Source: Olleya sediminilitoris
GTDB taxonomy: Bacteria; Bacteroidota; Bacteroidia; Flavobacteriales; Flavobacteriaceae
NCBI RefSeq assembly: GCF_016785945.1
Contig: NZ_JAEMEF010000009.1
Location: 81,196 to 145,195, forward strand
DNA length: 64,000 nucleotides
Direction of reading: 5' to 3'
The translations under genes and the position numbers were made by a program. This document shows positions 1-9,006 of the stretch, one piece after another (within the stretch, counting starts at the first letter, position 1; the number at the start of each line of letters is the position of its first letter). The notes under the pieces were generated by a model, which was given only the letters and a program-made list of their open reading frames with translations, had not been told where the DNA came from and did no database searches.

Positions 1-2
1 CG

Positions 3-1928
3 CTTTTTGCTTTTTTGCGTTTCATTACTTTGTTTTCAGTATTGTTATTATTGATTAACCCAAAGTTTGAGCAAGTTAAATATGATATTGTAAAACCAAA
101 TTTAGTAGTTGCTGTAGATAATTCATCGTCTATAAAGCACTTAAAACAAGATGTAAAAGCTCAGGAGTTTGTAAATTCTATATCAAATAACGCAGAATTA
201 AATAATAAGTTTAATATTGAATTGTTTTCATTCGGAAACACATTAAATTCTAATGATAGCTTATCATTTAATCAAAATCAAACCAACTTAGATAAGGTTT
301 TTAAGCAGTTATCTCAAGTCTATAAAAATAGTACTGCACCAACAATTGTTGTGTCTGACGGAAACCAAACCATAGGTAATGATTATCAATTTTCGGCTAA
401 AAAATACAATCAACCTATTTATCCTATTATTTTAGGTGACACTGTTGTGTATTCAGACCTGCAAATTAGTAAGCTTAACGTTAATAAATATGCTTATTTA
501 AAGAATAAATTTCCTGTAGAAGCTATAGTTGTATATAATGGAGATCAAGCTATTTTAAGTAAATTTGTCGTTACTAAAGGAAATACTACTGTATTTTCTA
601 AAGTCATTATCTTAGATAAATCAAAAAACAGTGAGGTTTTAAACTTTAATTTATCAGCTAATAGTGTTGGAGTACAGGATTACAAAGCGCAAGTAATTCC
701 GTTATCAACTGAAAAAAATAAAACCAATAACTATAAAAATTTTGCAGTAGAAGTCATTGATCAAAAGTCTAAAGTTGCAATTGTAAGTACTGTTTTACAT
801 CCTGATTTAGGTGCTTTAAAGAAGAGTATTGAAAGCAATGAACAGCGTGAGGTTGTATTTTTAAACCCTAATAAGGTTTTAAATCAATTAAATGATTTTC
901 AATTAGTTATATTGTATCAACCAAACAATTTGTTTAAGACTTTATTTGCTGAGTTAGAAAAACAAAACAAAAATAAATGGGTAATATCAGGACCCAAAAC
1001 AGATTGGTTATTTTTAAATGAAATCCAAACAGATTATAATTTAGAAGTAACGTCTCAAACCGAAGATTACCAACCTAATTTAAACACTAATTATTCAGCT
1101 TTTATAATTGAAGATTTAGATTTTAATAATTTTCCGCCTCTAAAATCTACTTTTGGTGAAGCAGATTTTAATTTACCATCTGAAACAATTTTGTATAAAA
1201 CCGTTTCAGGTATTCAAACTAAACAGCCATTATTAACAACTCTAGAAATTAATGGCAGGAGAGAAGCTATATTATTTGGAGAAGATCTTTGGAAGTGGAG
1301 AGCGCAAAGTTATTTAAACGAAGATAGTTTTCTGAAATTTGATAATTTTATTGGTAAACTAGTACAGTATTTAGCATCTAACAAGCGAAAAAACAGATTA
1401 AACATCGATTATAATTCGTTTTATAATGGAAGCGATAATATTATAATTAGTGCTCAGTTTTTTAATAAAAATTACGAGTTTGATGACAGTGCATCACTAT
1501 CTATCGTTGTAAAAAATAACCAATCTTTAGAAACAACAACAAGACCTTTAATTTTAAAAGGGAATAATTACCAAGTAAATTTAAATGGTTTAGCTTCTGG
1601 AAGCTATAGTTTTACAGTTAAATCTTCCTCAGAAAACATTTCAGTCTCTGGTAATTTTAAGATAATAGAATATAACGTCGAGCAACAATTTTTAAATGCA
1701 GATGTAACAAAACTACAACAAGTTGCTACTAATAGTAACGGAAACGCTTTTTTTATAAATAATTACCAAGGATTAGTTAATGACTTATTAAACGACAAGC
1801 GTTACCAACCCATTCAAAAAAGTAATAAAAGTGTCGTACCTTTGATAGATTGGTATTATTTACTCTTTATTATCGTGCTTAGCTTAGCATTAGAGTGGTT
1901 TATCAGAAAATATAAAGGATTAATTTAA
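3..1928 (+). CDS. VWA-type membrane protein, 5' partial
   Basis: The reading frame is open to the left edge of the window, so the true start lies outside; the TTG at 15 is only an internal codon. What remains starts with the end of a hydrophobic membrane segment, followed by a segment with a degenerate von Willebrand A/MIDAS-like motif (VAVDNSSS, about residue 33) and a long periplasmic part. One C-terminal membrane helix (LIDWYYLLFIIVLSLALEW) ends in a short basic tail. Flavobacterial relatives are about 680 aa with N-terminal helices and carry unassigned BatA-like names. Function unknown; probably an inner-membrane protein with a large periplasmic domain. It is followed 14 nt later by a prohibitin gene, suggesting co-transcription. 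Confidence 0.75.
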   Translation, partial: LFAFLRFITLFSVLLLLINPKFEQVKYDIVKPNLVVAVDNSSSIKHLKQDVKAQEFVNSISNNAELNNKFNIELFSFGNTLNSNDSLSFNQNQTNLDKVFKQLSQVYKNSTAPTIVVSDGNQTIGNDYQFSAKKYNQPIYPIILGDTVVYSDLQISKLNVNKYAYLKNKFPVEAIVVYNGDQAILSKFVVTKGNTTVFSKVIILDKSKNSEVLNFNLSANSVGVQDYKAQVIPLSTEKNKTNNYKNFAVEVIDQKSKVAIVSTVLHPDLGALKKSIESNEQREVVFLNPNKVLNQLNDFQLVILYQPNNLFKTLFAELEKQNKNKWVISGPKTDWLFLNEIQTDYNLEVTSQTEDYQPNLNTNYSAFIIEDLDFNNFPPLKSTFGEADFNLPSETILYKTVSGIQTKQPLLTTLEINGRREAILFGEDLWKWRAQSYLNEDSFLKFDNFIGKLVQYLASNKRKNRLNIDYNSFYNGSDNIIISAQFFNKNYEFDDSASLSIVVKNNQSLETTTRPLILKGNNYQVNLNGLASGSYSFTVKSSSENISVSGNFKIIEYNVEQQFLNADVTKLQQVATNSNGNAFFINNYQGLVNDLLNDKRYQPIQKSNKSVVPLIDWYYLLFIIVLSLALEWFIRKYKGLI

Positions 1929-1942
1929 ATTAAAAAATTACA

Positions 1943-2755
1943 ATGGATAAATTACCAAAAGTGGCTTTCCCTGTTTTATTTGCAGTTATAGTCGGAATTA
2001 TTATTATCACCAAATCTGTTAAAACTATTGACTCTGGTCATGCAGGCGTTTTATATCAATTAGGAGGAGGTGTTGACCCTAATAGCGAGCCTTTAGGAGA
2101 AGGCATTAATTTTGTTGCACCTTGGAACAGTGTTATTGATTATGAGGTTAGACAGCAAGAGTTACCAGAAAAAATGTCTGTATTGTCTTCTAACGGATTA
2201 GATATCAAACTAGATGCGTCTGTATTATATCAGCCAGATTACAAAAACTTAAGTAAATTACATAAAGAAAAAGGTAGAGAGTACGTTAGTCGTGTATTAC
2301 AACCAGCTATACGTAGTGCAGCTAGAAGTGTTGTAGGTCGTTATACACCAGAACAATTATATTCTAGTAAGCGTGATGCTATTCAAGATGAAATTTTTGA
2401 AGAAACTAAAAAAATAGTCGAATCTCAGTACATTCAATTAAACAATATTTTAATTAGAGATGTAACATTACCACCAACAATTAAAGATGCTATTGAGCGT
2501 AAATTAAAACAAGAACAAGAATCTTTAGAATATGAGTTTAGGTTAGTTACAGCAGCTAAAGAGGCAGAAAAAGTAATAATTGAAGCACAAGGTAAAGCAG
2601 ATGCAAATAAAATTTTAAGTGCATCTTTAACAGATAAAATATTACAAGATAAAGGTATTGAAGCTACTGTAAAGCTTTCAGAATCAAACAATAGTAAAGT
2701 TGTAGTTATTGGTTCTGGAGACTCTGGTATGCCAATTATTTTAGGTAACCAATAA
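1943..2755 (+). CDS. Prohibitin / SPFH (band 7) family protein
   Basis: 270 aa. One N-terminal membrane helix (residues ~8-24, VLFAVIVGIIIITKSV) is followed by a canonical SPFH/band-7 domain (IDSGHAGVLYQLGG at ~30; VRQQELPEKMSVLSSNGLDI) and a charged coiled-coil region (~165-215) rich in Glu, Ala and Lys. Length and order match bacterial prohibitin-like proteins, which form membrane-bound ring or cage assemblies and stabilise membrane proteins or proteases. The ATG at 1943 is 14 nt after the preceding stop. No protease partner is encoded beside it, so the exact role is inferred from family only. Confidence 0.9.
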   Translation: MDKLPKVAFPVLFAVIVGIIIITKSVKTIDSGHAGVLYQLGGGVDPNSEPLGEGINFVAPWNSVIDYEVRQQELPEKMSVLSSNGLDIKLDASVLYQPDYKNLSKLHKEKGREYVSRVLQPAIRSAARSVVGRYTPEQLYSSKRDAIQDEIFEETKKIVESQYIQLNNILIRDVTLPPTIKDAIERKLKQEQESLEYEFRLVTAAKEAEKVIIEAQGKADANKILSASLTDKILQDKGIEATVKLSESNNSKVVVIGSGDSGMPIILGNQ

Positions 2756-2784
2756 GGCTTAACATTAATTTAAGGTACTTAAAT

Positions 2785-2816
2785 TTGGATTTGTAATATT
2801 ATTTTTACAATCTTTG
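2785..2816 (+). promoter_or_regulatory. Predicted his operon promoter
   Basis: AATCTTTG at 2809-2816 resembles the Bacteroidetes −7 box (TAnnTTTG; TATCTTTG elsewhere in this window), with TTG at 2785-2787 as a −33 element 21 nt upstream. Transcription would begin near 2823, leaving about 13 nt before the leader peptide start codon. Confidence 0.5.
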
Positions 2817-2835
2817 TTAAGACAAAAAAAGAAAC

Positions 2836-2892
2836 ATGAATTTTATTCAATTACATCATCATCATTTCCATACTAGCACTCAAGCCAGATAG
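2836..2892 (+). CDS. hisL: his operon leader peptide
   Basis: An 18-codon open frame, MNFIQLHHHHFHTSTQAR, starting at ATG 2836 and ending at TAG 2890-2892. Five of 18 codons are His, four of them consecutive (2854-2865), which is the signature of a histidine-sensing leader peptide. It lies just after the predicted his promoter and 31 nt before a strong rho-independent terminator, and the first his gene starts 132 nt downstream. The expected mechanism is ribosome stalling at the His codons when charged tRNA-His is scarce, preventing terminator formation. It is too short for ordinary gene callers. Confidence 0.88.
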   Translation: MNFIQLHHHHFHTSTQAR

Positions 2893-2922
2893 AAATGTAT
2901 TGAATAAATCCAAAATATTTTT

Positions 2923-2960
2923 AAAACCGTTTGAGTAAATCAAGCGGTTTTTTTGTTTTT
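2923..2960 (+). terminator. his attenuator terminator
   Basis: A 12-bp stem (2923-2934 with 2940-2951, one G·U pair, 5-nt loop) is followed by a T-rich tract. An alternative 8-bp pairing joins 2878-2885, within the end of the leader peptide, to 2929-2936 in the left arm of the terminator. It would act as the antiterminator when a ribosome stalls on the upstream His codons. Confidence 0.85.
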
Positions 2961-3024
2961 AAAAACGTCGTTTTAAGATTTACTCAAATTTTCAAAAAAA
3001 ATAAAAAATAAAAAAGAAACTAAA

Positions 3025-3882
3025 ATGAGTAAATTAAAAATTGCAGTTCAAAAGTCAGGAAGATTAAACGAGGATTCAATGAAAATCCTTAAAGCTGTTG
3101 GTATTTCAATAGACAATGGTAAAGACCAACTAAAAGCTTCAGCTAAAAACTTTCCACTAGAAATTTTTTACCTACGTAATGGAGATATTCCTCAATATCT
3201 TAAAGATGGAGTGGTAGATGTTGCTATTATTGGAGAAAATGTTTTAATAGAAAAAGGAAATGATATTAAAATTGCCGAAAAATTAGGTTTTTCTTCATGC
3301 AAAGTTTCTGTTGCTGTACCAAAAGGTGCATCTTACAATTCGATTAAAGATTTAGAAGGAAAGCGTATAGCAACCTCTTATCCAAACACAGTAAATCAAT
3401 TTTTAGATAAAAACGGAATTAAAGCAAACTTGCACATAATTAATGGTTCTGTTGAAATTGCACCAAATATTGGCTTAGCAGATGCAATTGTAGATATTGT
3501 GTCAAGCGGAAGCACATTATTTAAAAACGGTTTAAAGGAAGCAGAAGTTATTTTAAAATCGGAAGCAGTATTGGCTGTATCTCCTAAAATTTCTCAAGAC
3601 AACCAAGCCATTTTAAATAAATTACAATTTAGATTACAGTCTGTTTTAAAAGCTAGACAATCACGTTATGTATTGCTAAACGCACCAAATAATAAGGTAG
3701 ACGATATTATAAGCATTCTTCCAGGTATGAAAAGTCCAACGGTTTTACCTCTTGCTAAAGAGGGTTGGAGTTCAATTCATTCTGTAATTAACAAAAATGA
3801 TTTCTGGGAAATTATTGACGAGTTAAAAGAAAATGGTGCAGAAGGTATCCTTGTTTGTCCAATCGAAAATATGGTGATATAA
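3025..3882 (+). CDS. hisG: ATP phosphoribosyltransferase
   Basis: 285 aa, the length of the long HisG form: catalytic periplasmic-binding-like fold plus a C-terminal ACT-like regulatory domain (~215-285) that senses histidine. It catalyses the first committed step, condensing ATP and PRPP. Visible family motifs include the N-terminal KIAVQKSGRL segment, DVAIIGENV (~66) and the PRPP-binding DAIVDIVSSGSTL (~154). It is the first structural gene after the attenuator, and its stop codon directly abuts the hisD start. Because the regulatory domain is present, no HisZ partner is needed. Confidence 0.97.
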   Translation: MSKLKIAVQKSGRLNEDSMKILKAVGISIDNGKDQLKASAKNFPLEIFYLRNGDIPQYLKDGVVDVAIIGENVLIEKGNDIKIAEKLGFSSCKVSVAVPKGASYNSIKDLEGKRIATSYPNTVNQFLDKNGIKANLHIINGSVEIAPNIGLADAIVDIVSSGSTLFKNGLKEAEVILKSEAVLAVSPKISQDNQAILNKLQFRLQSVLKARQSRYVLLNAPNNKVDDIISILPGMKSPTVLPLAKEGWSSIHSVINKNDFWEIIDELKENGAEGILVCPIENMVI

Positions 3883-5166
3883 ATGAAAACTATTAGCAAT
3901 CCAAACCCATCGACATGGTCAGACATTTTAAAACGACCAACGCAAACCGTTAATGATATTGAAACTACGGTAACTCAAATTTTTGATGATGTACAACGTA
4001 ACGGAGACCAAGCAGTAGCAAAATACACGCAATTATTTGATGGAGCAGAATTAGCGTCAAACACTGTAACTACTGAAGAAGTAGAATTAGCAAGTGCTAA
4101 AATTTCTACTGAATTAAAACAAGCCATACAACAAGCAAAAACAAACATAGAAAACTTTCATAAAGCACAAAAAACAGAAAAAGTTAGTGTGCAAACTGCA
4201 AAAGGTGTTAACTGCTGGCAAGAGAAAAGAGCTATTCAAAAAGTTGGGATTTACATTCCTGCTGGTACTGCACCTTTATTTTCAACAGTTTTAATGTTAG
4301 CTGTTCCTGCACAAATCGCAGGATGTAAGGAGATTGTTTTATGTTCTCCTCCAAATAAAGAAGGAAAAATAGCTAACGAAATTTTATACACAGCACAATT
4401 ATGCGGTGTCACAAAAATTATTAAAGTTGGAGGTATTCAAGCCATTGCTGGACTAACTTTTGGAACAGCATCTATACCTCAAGTTTATAAGATTTTTGGT
4501 CCAGGAAATCAGTTTGTTACTGTCGCTAAACAATTAGCAACCAAATATGGTGTGGCAATCGATATGCCAGCAGGTCCAAGTGAGTTATTGGTCGTTGCAG
4601 ATGATACTGCAAAGGCTAGTTATGTAGCTTCAGATTTGTTGTCTCAAGCAGAACATGGCGCAGATAGTCAAGTCATTTTAGTGTCTACCTCTCAAAATTT
4701 AATTAACGCTGTAGCGGAAGAAATAGAGGTTCAAATTAAAGCACTTCCTAGACAGGATATTGCTAAACAAGCGATTGAAAATTCTAAATCTATTTTAGTT
4801 GAAACGGATGCAATAGCTCTAGATTTAATTAATCAATATGGACCAGAACACTTTATTGTATGTACAAAAGACGATGACTTTTATGTTAACGGAATTGAAA
4901 ACGCAGGCTCAGTATTTATAGGTAATTACACACCAGAAAGTGCAGGAGATTATGCCTCAGGAACCAATCATACTTTACCAACAAACGGATTTAGTAAAGC
5001 GTATTCAGGAGTTAATTTAGACAGTTTTACAAAAGCTATCACGTTTCAGAAAATTACTAAAGAAGGTATTCAAAATATAGGTAGAACTATAGAGTTAATG
5101 GCTGAAGCCGAAGGATTACAAGCACACAAAAACGCAGTTTCAATTAGATTAAAAGATTTAAAATAA
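3883..5166 (+). CDS. hisD: Histidinol dehydrogenase
   Basis: 427 aa, full length for HisD, the Zn-dependent NAD+ enzyme that oxidises L-histidinol twice to L-histidine. Recognisable blocks are YIPAGTAPLFSTVLM (~124), IFGPGNQFVTVAK (~204), the SQAEHGADSQ segment (~255) and the GPEHFIV to GDYASGTNHTLPTNG region (~318-370), which supplies zinc and substrate ligands. The start codon follows the hisG stop without a gap, implying translational coupling. The 160-nt gap downstream holds two palindromic repeats. Confidence 0.97.
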   Translation: MKTISNPNPSTWSDILKRPTQTVNDIETTVTQIFDDVQRNGDQAVAKYTQLFDGAELASNTVTTEEVELASAKISTELKQAIQQAKTNIENFHKAQKTEKVSVQTAKGVNCWQEKRAIQKVGIYIPAGTAPLFSTVLMLAVPAQIAGCKEIVLCSPPNKEGKIANEILYTAQLCGVTKIIKVGGIQAIAGLTFGTASIPQVYKIFGPGNQFVTVAKQLATKYGVAIDMPAGPSELLVVADDTAKASYVASDLLSQAEHGADSQVILVSTSQNLINAVAEEIEVQIKALPRQDIAKQAIENSKSILVETDAIALDLINQYGPEHFIVCTKDDDFYVNGIENAGSVFIGNYTPESAGDYASGTNHTLPTNGFSKAYSGVNLDSFTKAITFQKITKEGIQNIGRTIELMAEAEGLQAHKNAVSIRLKDLK

Positions 5167-5170
5167 TGAG

Positions 5171-5275
5171 ACACTGAAACAAGTTCAGTGTGACGCAAGA
5201 TTTAAAGTTAATAATTAGAAATAAGAGGTAAAGTTTAAATACTATCGTTACGTCATACTGAACTCGTTTCAGTAT
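5171..5275 (+). repeat. Pair of short palindromic repeats, hisD-hisC junction
   Basis: Two related hairpins lie in the 160-nt gap: ACACTGAA...TTCAGTGT around 5171-5191 (one bulge) and ATACTGAA-CTCGT-TTCAGTAT at 5255-5275 (8-bp perfect stem). They share a CTGAA...TTCAG core with copies at other his gene junctions (6368-6386, 8135-8153, 9770-9788), so they belong to one dispersed family. Confidence 0.75.
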
Positions 5276-5326
5276 CACACAAAATGAATATAATAGAGAA
5301 CTGTAATTTATTCAGTAATTATAAAA

Positions 5327-6373
5327 ATGAATACAACATTCAACATAAACAACCTAGTTAGAGCAAATATTAAAGCTTTAAAACCGTATTCATCTGCAAG
5401 AGATGAGTTTAAAGGTACAGCAGATGTGTTTTTAGATGCCAACGAAAATCCGTTTGGAGAATTAAACCGTTATCCTGATCCTCAACAATCAGAAATTAAA
5501 CAAAAGTTATCAGCTATTAAATCGGTAGAATCTAACCAAATTTTTATTGGTAACGGAAGCGATGAAGTTATCGATTTAGCTTTTCGTATTTTTTGTGAAC
5601 CTGGAAAAGACAAAGTCTTAACCTTTACACCAACTTACGGAATGTACGATGTGTCTGCAAACATCAATAATATAGAGGTGATTAAGCAACCATTGATTAA
5701 TGATTTTCAAATAAACTTAAATCAATTACAACCGTATTTAGATGTTGAAGAGGTTAAAATCATTTTTATTTGCTCGCCAAACAATCCAACAGGAAATACA
5801 ATTAATACTGATGATATTGAATATATTCTAGAGAATTATAATGGTATCGTGATTGTAGATGAAGCTTATATCGACTTTAGCTCTCAAGCATCATTTATTA
5901 AAAATATCAATAAATACAACAATCTAATTGTAAGTCAAACCTTTAGTAAAGCTTGGGGATTAGCAGGTGTTAGAGTAGGAGTTGCCTATGCTAGCGAAGC
6001 AATAATTACGCTTTATAATCGTGTAAAGCCTCCTTATAATGTAAGCACTTTAAATCAGGAAGCAGTTTTAAATAGTTTAAACAATCAAACTAAAGTTTCT
6101 GAAAATATTGACACTATTCTTTTAGAAAGAACGAAGTTAAAAGACGCTTTAAGTCAATTACCTATCGTAAAAAAAATATATCCTACAGATGCTAACTTTT
6201 TATTAGTTGAAGTTGATGATGCAGATAAAACCTATCAATATTTAATTGATAAAAAAGTAATTATTAGAAACAGAAATACTCAGGTCGAGAATTGTATTCG
6301 AATTACTATTGGAAATGCTGTTGAAAACAAAAAACTAATTGAAGCTTTAAAAAAATATATAACGTCATTCTGA
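5327..6373 (+). CDS. hisC: Histidinol-phosphate aminotransferase
   Basis: 348 aa, a fold-type I PLP enzyme converting imidazole acetol phosphate and glutamate to histidinol phosphate. The N-terminal DANENPFGELNRYPDP motif, SPNNPTG (~150), VDEAYIDF (~177) and the PLP lysine K208 in SQTFSKAWGLAG are all present, with RVGVAYAS following. Start: ATG 5327 gives the normal HisC length. The last residues and the stop codon (TGA 6371-6373) lie inside a dispersed palindromic repeat, so the extreme C-terminus (TSF) is donated by that repeat. Confidence 0.96.
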   Translation: MNTTFNINNLVRANIKALKPYSSARDEFKGTADVFLDANENPFGELNRYPDPQQSEIKQKLSAIKSVESNQIFIGNGSDEVIDLAFRIFCEPGKDKVLTFTPTYGMYDVSANINNIEVIKQPLINDFQINLNQLQPYLDVEEVKIIFICSPNNPTGNTINTDDIEYILENYNGIVIVDEAYIDFSSQASFIKNINKYNNLIVSQTFSKAWGLAGVRVGVAYASEAIITLYNRVKPPYNVSTLNQEAVLNSLNNQTKVSENIDTILLERTKLKDALSQLPIVKKIYPTDANFLLVEVDDADKTYQYLIDKKVIIRNRNTQVENCIRITIGNAVENKKLIEALKKYITSF

Positions 6374-6386
6374 ACTTGTTTCAGAA
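6368..6386 (+). repeat. Palindromic repeat overlapping hisC stop
   Basis: TTCTGAA-CTTGT-TTCAGAA, a 7-bp perfect stem with a 5-nt loop, of the same family as the hisD-hisC junction repeats. Its left arm contains the hisC stop codon. Confidence 0.75.
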
Positions 6387-6406
6387 CCTCATAAGAACAT
6401 ATAAAC

Positions 6407-7546
6407 ATGAAAAAAGTACTATTCATAGACAGAGACGGAACCTTAGTATTAGAACCACCTGTAGATTATCAATTAGATAGTTTAGAGAAATTAGAGTTCT
6501 ACCCAAAAGTGTTTCAATACATGGCTAAAATAGCTTCAGAGTTAGATTTTGAACTAGTTATGGTAACTAATCAAGATGGTTTAGGAACCGATTCTTTTCC
6601 TGAAGAGACCTTTTGGCCTGCACAAAACAAAGTGATTTCTGCATTTGAAAAAGAAGGTGTTGTATTTTCTGAAGTTTGCATAGACAAAACATTTCCGCAT
6701 GAAAATGCCGAAACTCGCAAGCCAAGAACAGGTTTACTAACAAAGTATTTTGATAAAGCTGAATACGATTTAGAAAATAGTTTTGTTTTAGGTGATCGAA
6801 TTACAGACATGGAATTGGCTAAAAATCTTGGAGCAAAAGGTATATTTTTATCTGAAGATCCAGAATTAGGAGCAGATGAAATTGAAACATCAAAACAAGT
6901 CATTTTCGATTCTATCGCTTTAACAAGCACAGATTGGAAAGCGATTTACGAATTTTTAAAACTTAATGATCGCGTAGAAGAAATCACACGTAACACCAAC
7001 GAAACCAAAATATATATTAAATTGAATCTTGATGGTTCTGGTAAAAATGATATTGATACTGGTTTATCATTCTTCGATCACATGTTAGATCAAATTGGTC
7101 GTCATGGTGCAATGGATTTAACTATAAAAGTTGATGGTGATTTAGAAGTTGATGAGCACCACACGATTGAAGATACCATGATTGCTTTAGGCGAATTATT
7201 CAACAAAGCTTTAGGTAATAAATTAGGGATTGAGCGTTACGGTTTTTGTTTACCAATGGACGATTGTTTAGCACAAGTAGCAGTTGACTTTGGAGGTAGA
7301 AATTGGTTAGAATGGGAAGCCGATTTTAAACGCGAAAAAATAGGAGATATGCCAACCGAAATGTTTTTCCATTTGTTTAAGTCGTTTACCGATGGAGCAA
7401 AATGTAATTTAAATATTAAAGCAGAAGGTACTAATGAGCATCACAAAATAGAAGGTATTTTTAAAGCTTTTGCAAAAGCAATGAAAATGGCTGTAAAACG
7501 TGATGCTAATAAAATGTTTTTGCCATCTACAAAAGGAGTATTGTAA
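6407..7546 (+). CDS. hisB: Bifunctional histidinol-phosphatase / imidazoleglycerol-phosphate dehydratase
   Basis: 379 aa fusion. The N-terminal half (1-~165) is a HAD-family phosphatase with the nucleophile motif FIDRDGTLV (~6-14) and a later [10 protein letters not shown] loop; it makes histidinol. The C-terminal half (~190-379) is imidazoleglycerol-phosphate dehydratase, with the paired metal-binding repeats [13 protein letters not shown] and [10 protein letters not shown], and later FHLFKSF and [16 protein letters not shown]. The fusion means no separate hisN is needed in this operon. Its stop overlaps the hisH start (ATGA-type overlap at 7545-7547), indicating coupling. Confidence 0.96.
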   Translation: MKKVLFIDRDGTLVLEPPVDYQLDSLEKLEFYPKVFQYMAKIASELDFELVMVTNQDGLGTDSFPEETFWPAQNKVISAFEKEGVVFSEVCIDKTFPHENAETRKPRTGLLTKYFDKAEYDLENSFVLGDRITDMELAKNLGAKGIFLSEDPELGADEIETSKQVIFDSIALTSTDWKAIYEFLKLNDRVEEITRNTNETKIYIKLNLDGSGKNDIDTGLSFFDHMLDQIGRHGAMDLTIKVDGDLEVDEHHTIEDTMIALGELFNKALGNKLGIERYGFCLPMDDCLAQVAVDFGGRNWLEWEADFKREKIGDMPTEMFFHLFKSFTDGAKCNLNIKAEGTNEHHKIEGIFKAFAKAMKMAVKRDANKMFLPSTKGVL

Positions 7547-8127
7547 TGAAATTAGTGATAATAGATTACGGAGCAGGTAATATAAAAAGCATTCAGTTTG
7601 CCTTTAAACGTTTAGGTTACGATGCTATTTTATCTAATAATCCAGATGAAATTAAAGCAGCAGATAAAGTTATTTTTCCTGGTGTTGGAGAAGCAAGTTC
7701 TGCAATGCAAATGCTAAAAGAAAGTGGTTTAAATACTTTAATTCCAACTTTAAAACAACCAGTTTTAGGAATTTGTTTAGGTATGCAACTCATGTGTAAA
7801 TCTTCAGAAGAAGGTAATACTAAAGGTTTGGGTATTTTTGATGTAGACGTCAAGCGTTTTAACAATACTGTTAAAGTGCCACAAATGGGATGGAATACGA
7901 TAACAGATTTAAAATCGGAGTTGTTTAAAGATATTAAAGACGAAGCGTTTATGTATTCTGTACATAGTTTTTATGCTGAAGCTTGTAAAGAAAGCATTGC
8001 CACAACAACATATTGTTTAGACTTTGCTTCAGCTTTACAAAAAGATAATTTTTATGGTGTACAGTTTCATCCAGAAAAATCATCTGTAGCAGGAGAGCAA
8101 ATTTTGAAGAATTTTATAGAATTATAA
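7546..8127 (+). CDS. hisH: Imidazole glycerol phosphate synthase, glutaminase subunit
   Basis: 193 aa class I glutamine amidotransferase. The nucleophile lies in GICLGMQLM (Cys ~76) and the His-Glu pair in VQFHPEKSS (~173-177); YGAGNIKSIQFAFKRLG is the typical HisH N-terminus. It supplies ammonia to HisF, producing IGP and AICAR. The gene overlaps hisB by one base. The 143-nt gap to the hisA start holds three small hairpins. Confidence 0.96.
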   Translation: MKLVIIDYGAGNIKSIQFAFKRLGYDAILSNNPDEIKAADKVIFPGVGEASSAMQMLKESGLNTLIPTLKQPVLGICLGMQLMCKSSEEGNTKGLGIFDVDVKRFNNTVKVPQMGWNTITDLKSELFKDIKDEAFMYSVHSFYAEACKESIATTTYCLDFASALQKDNFYGVQFHPEKSSVAGEQILKNFIEL

Positions 8128-8134
8128 AACGTTA

Positions 8135-8254
8135 TTCTGAACTTGTTTCAGATTATAAAACAAAATATAATGTATTGTCATTCCGCACTTGATGCGAGAT
8201 TCACAATAAAACAGCAAATATTAATTAAAGAAATCCTGAAATAAATACAGGATT
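8135..8254 (+). repeat. Hairpin repeats, hisH-hisA junction
   Basis: Three hairpins occupy the gap. TTCTGAA-CTTGT-TTCAGAT (8135-8153) belongs to the CTGAA/TTCAG family. CGCA-CTTGA-TGCG (8184-8196) sits within a GTCATTCCGCACTTGATGCG segment, a dispersed type common in Flavobacteriia. AATCCTG/CAGGATT (8232-8254) lies directly before the hisA start and could influence its translation. Confidence 0.65.
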
Positions 8255-8270
8255 GATTAACAAATTAATC

Positions 8271-9005
8271 ATGAGAATAATACCAGCAATAGATATCATA
8301 GACGGTAAATGTGTACGCTTAACAAAAGGCGATTACAATACCACTAAAATTTATAATGAAAATCCTTTAGAGGTTGCAAAACAGTTTGAAGGTTCAGGAA
8401 TCGAGTATCTACACATGGTAGATTTAGATGGAGCAAAAGCCGATCATGTTGTAAACTACCGAGTTTTAGAGCAAGTTGCATCTAAAACCAACTTAAAAAT
8501 TGATTTTGGAGGCGGTTTAAAGTCTGATGACGATATCATTACAGCATTTAATTCTGGTGCAAAACAAATTACAGGAGGTAGTATTGCTGTTAAAAATAGA
8601 GATACGTTTGAGCGTTGGATTAGTAAATATGGTTCTCAAAAAATCATTTTAGGAGCAGACTGTAAAAACGAAAAAATAGCCATTAGTGGTTGGTTAGAAG
8701 AAAGTAGTTTAGAGGTAATTCCGTTTATAAAAGAGTATCAAAAACAAGGCATTCAATATGTAGTTTGTACAGATATTTCAAAAGACGGAATGCTAGAAGG
8801 TCCATCGATTGACTTGTATAAAAACATCATTGAAGAGTGCACAAACGGTAGTTCTGGTCAGTCAATAAAGCTTATAGCTTCTGGTGGAGTAACGACTATT
8901 CAAGATTTAGAAACGCTTTCAGAAATTAATTGTGAAGGTGTAATTATTGGTAAAGCGATTTACGAAAACAGAATCTCTTTAAAAGAATTAGAACGATTTT
9001 TATAA
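8271..9005 (+). CDS. hisA: ProFAR isomerase
   Basis: 244 aa (β/α)8 barrel isomerising 5'-ProFAR to PRFAR. The ATG at 8271 gives the canonical start [17 protein letters not shown]; an in-frame TTG at 8253 would only add six residues inside a hairpin repeat and is not preferred. The catalytic Asp pair is visible (AIDIIDG near the N-terminus and TDISKDGML ~167), as are the phosphate-binding FGGGLKS (~77) and ASGGV (~205). It is paralogous to hisF, which follows 1 nt after its stop. Confidence 0.95.
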   Translation: MRIIPAIDIIDGKCVRLTKGDYNTTKIYNENPLEVAKQFEGSGIEYLHMVDLDGAKADHVVNYRVLEQVASKTNLKIDFGGGLKSDDDIITAFNSGAKQITGGSIAVKNRDTFERWISKYGSQKIILGADCKNEKIAISGWLEESSLEVIPFIKEYQKQGIQYVVCTDISKDGMLEGPSIDLYKNIIEECTNGSSGQSIKLIASGGVTTIQDLETLSEINCEGVIIGKAIYENRISLKELERFL

Positions 9006-9006
9006 T

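Noticed and set aside
2784..2914. Perfect 9-bp complementarity between 2784-2792 and 2906-2914 near the his leader
   Set aside because: The left arm lies in the predicted promoter, upstream of the likely transcription start, so it would not be part of the leader RNA.
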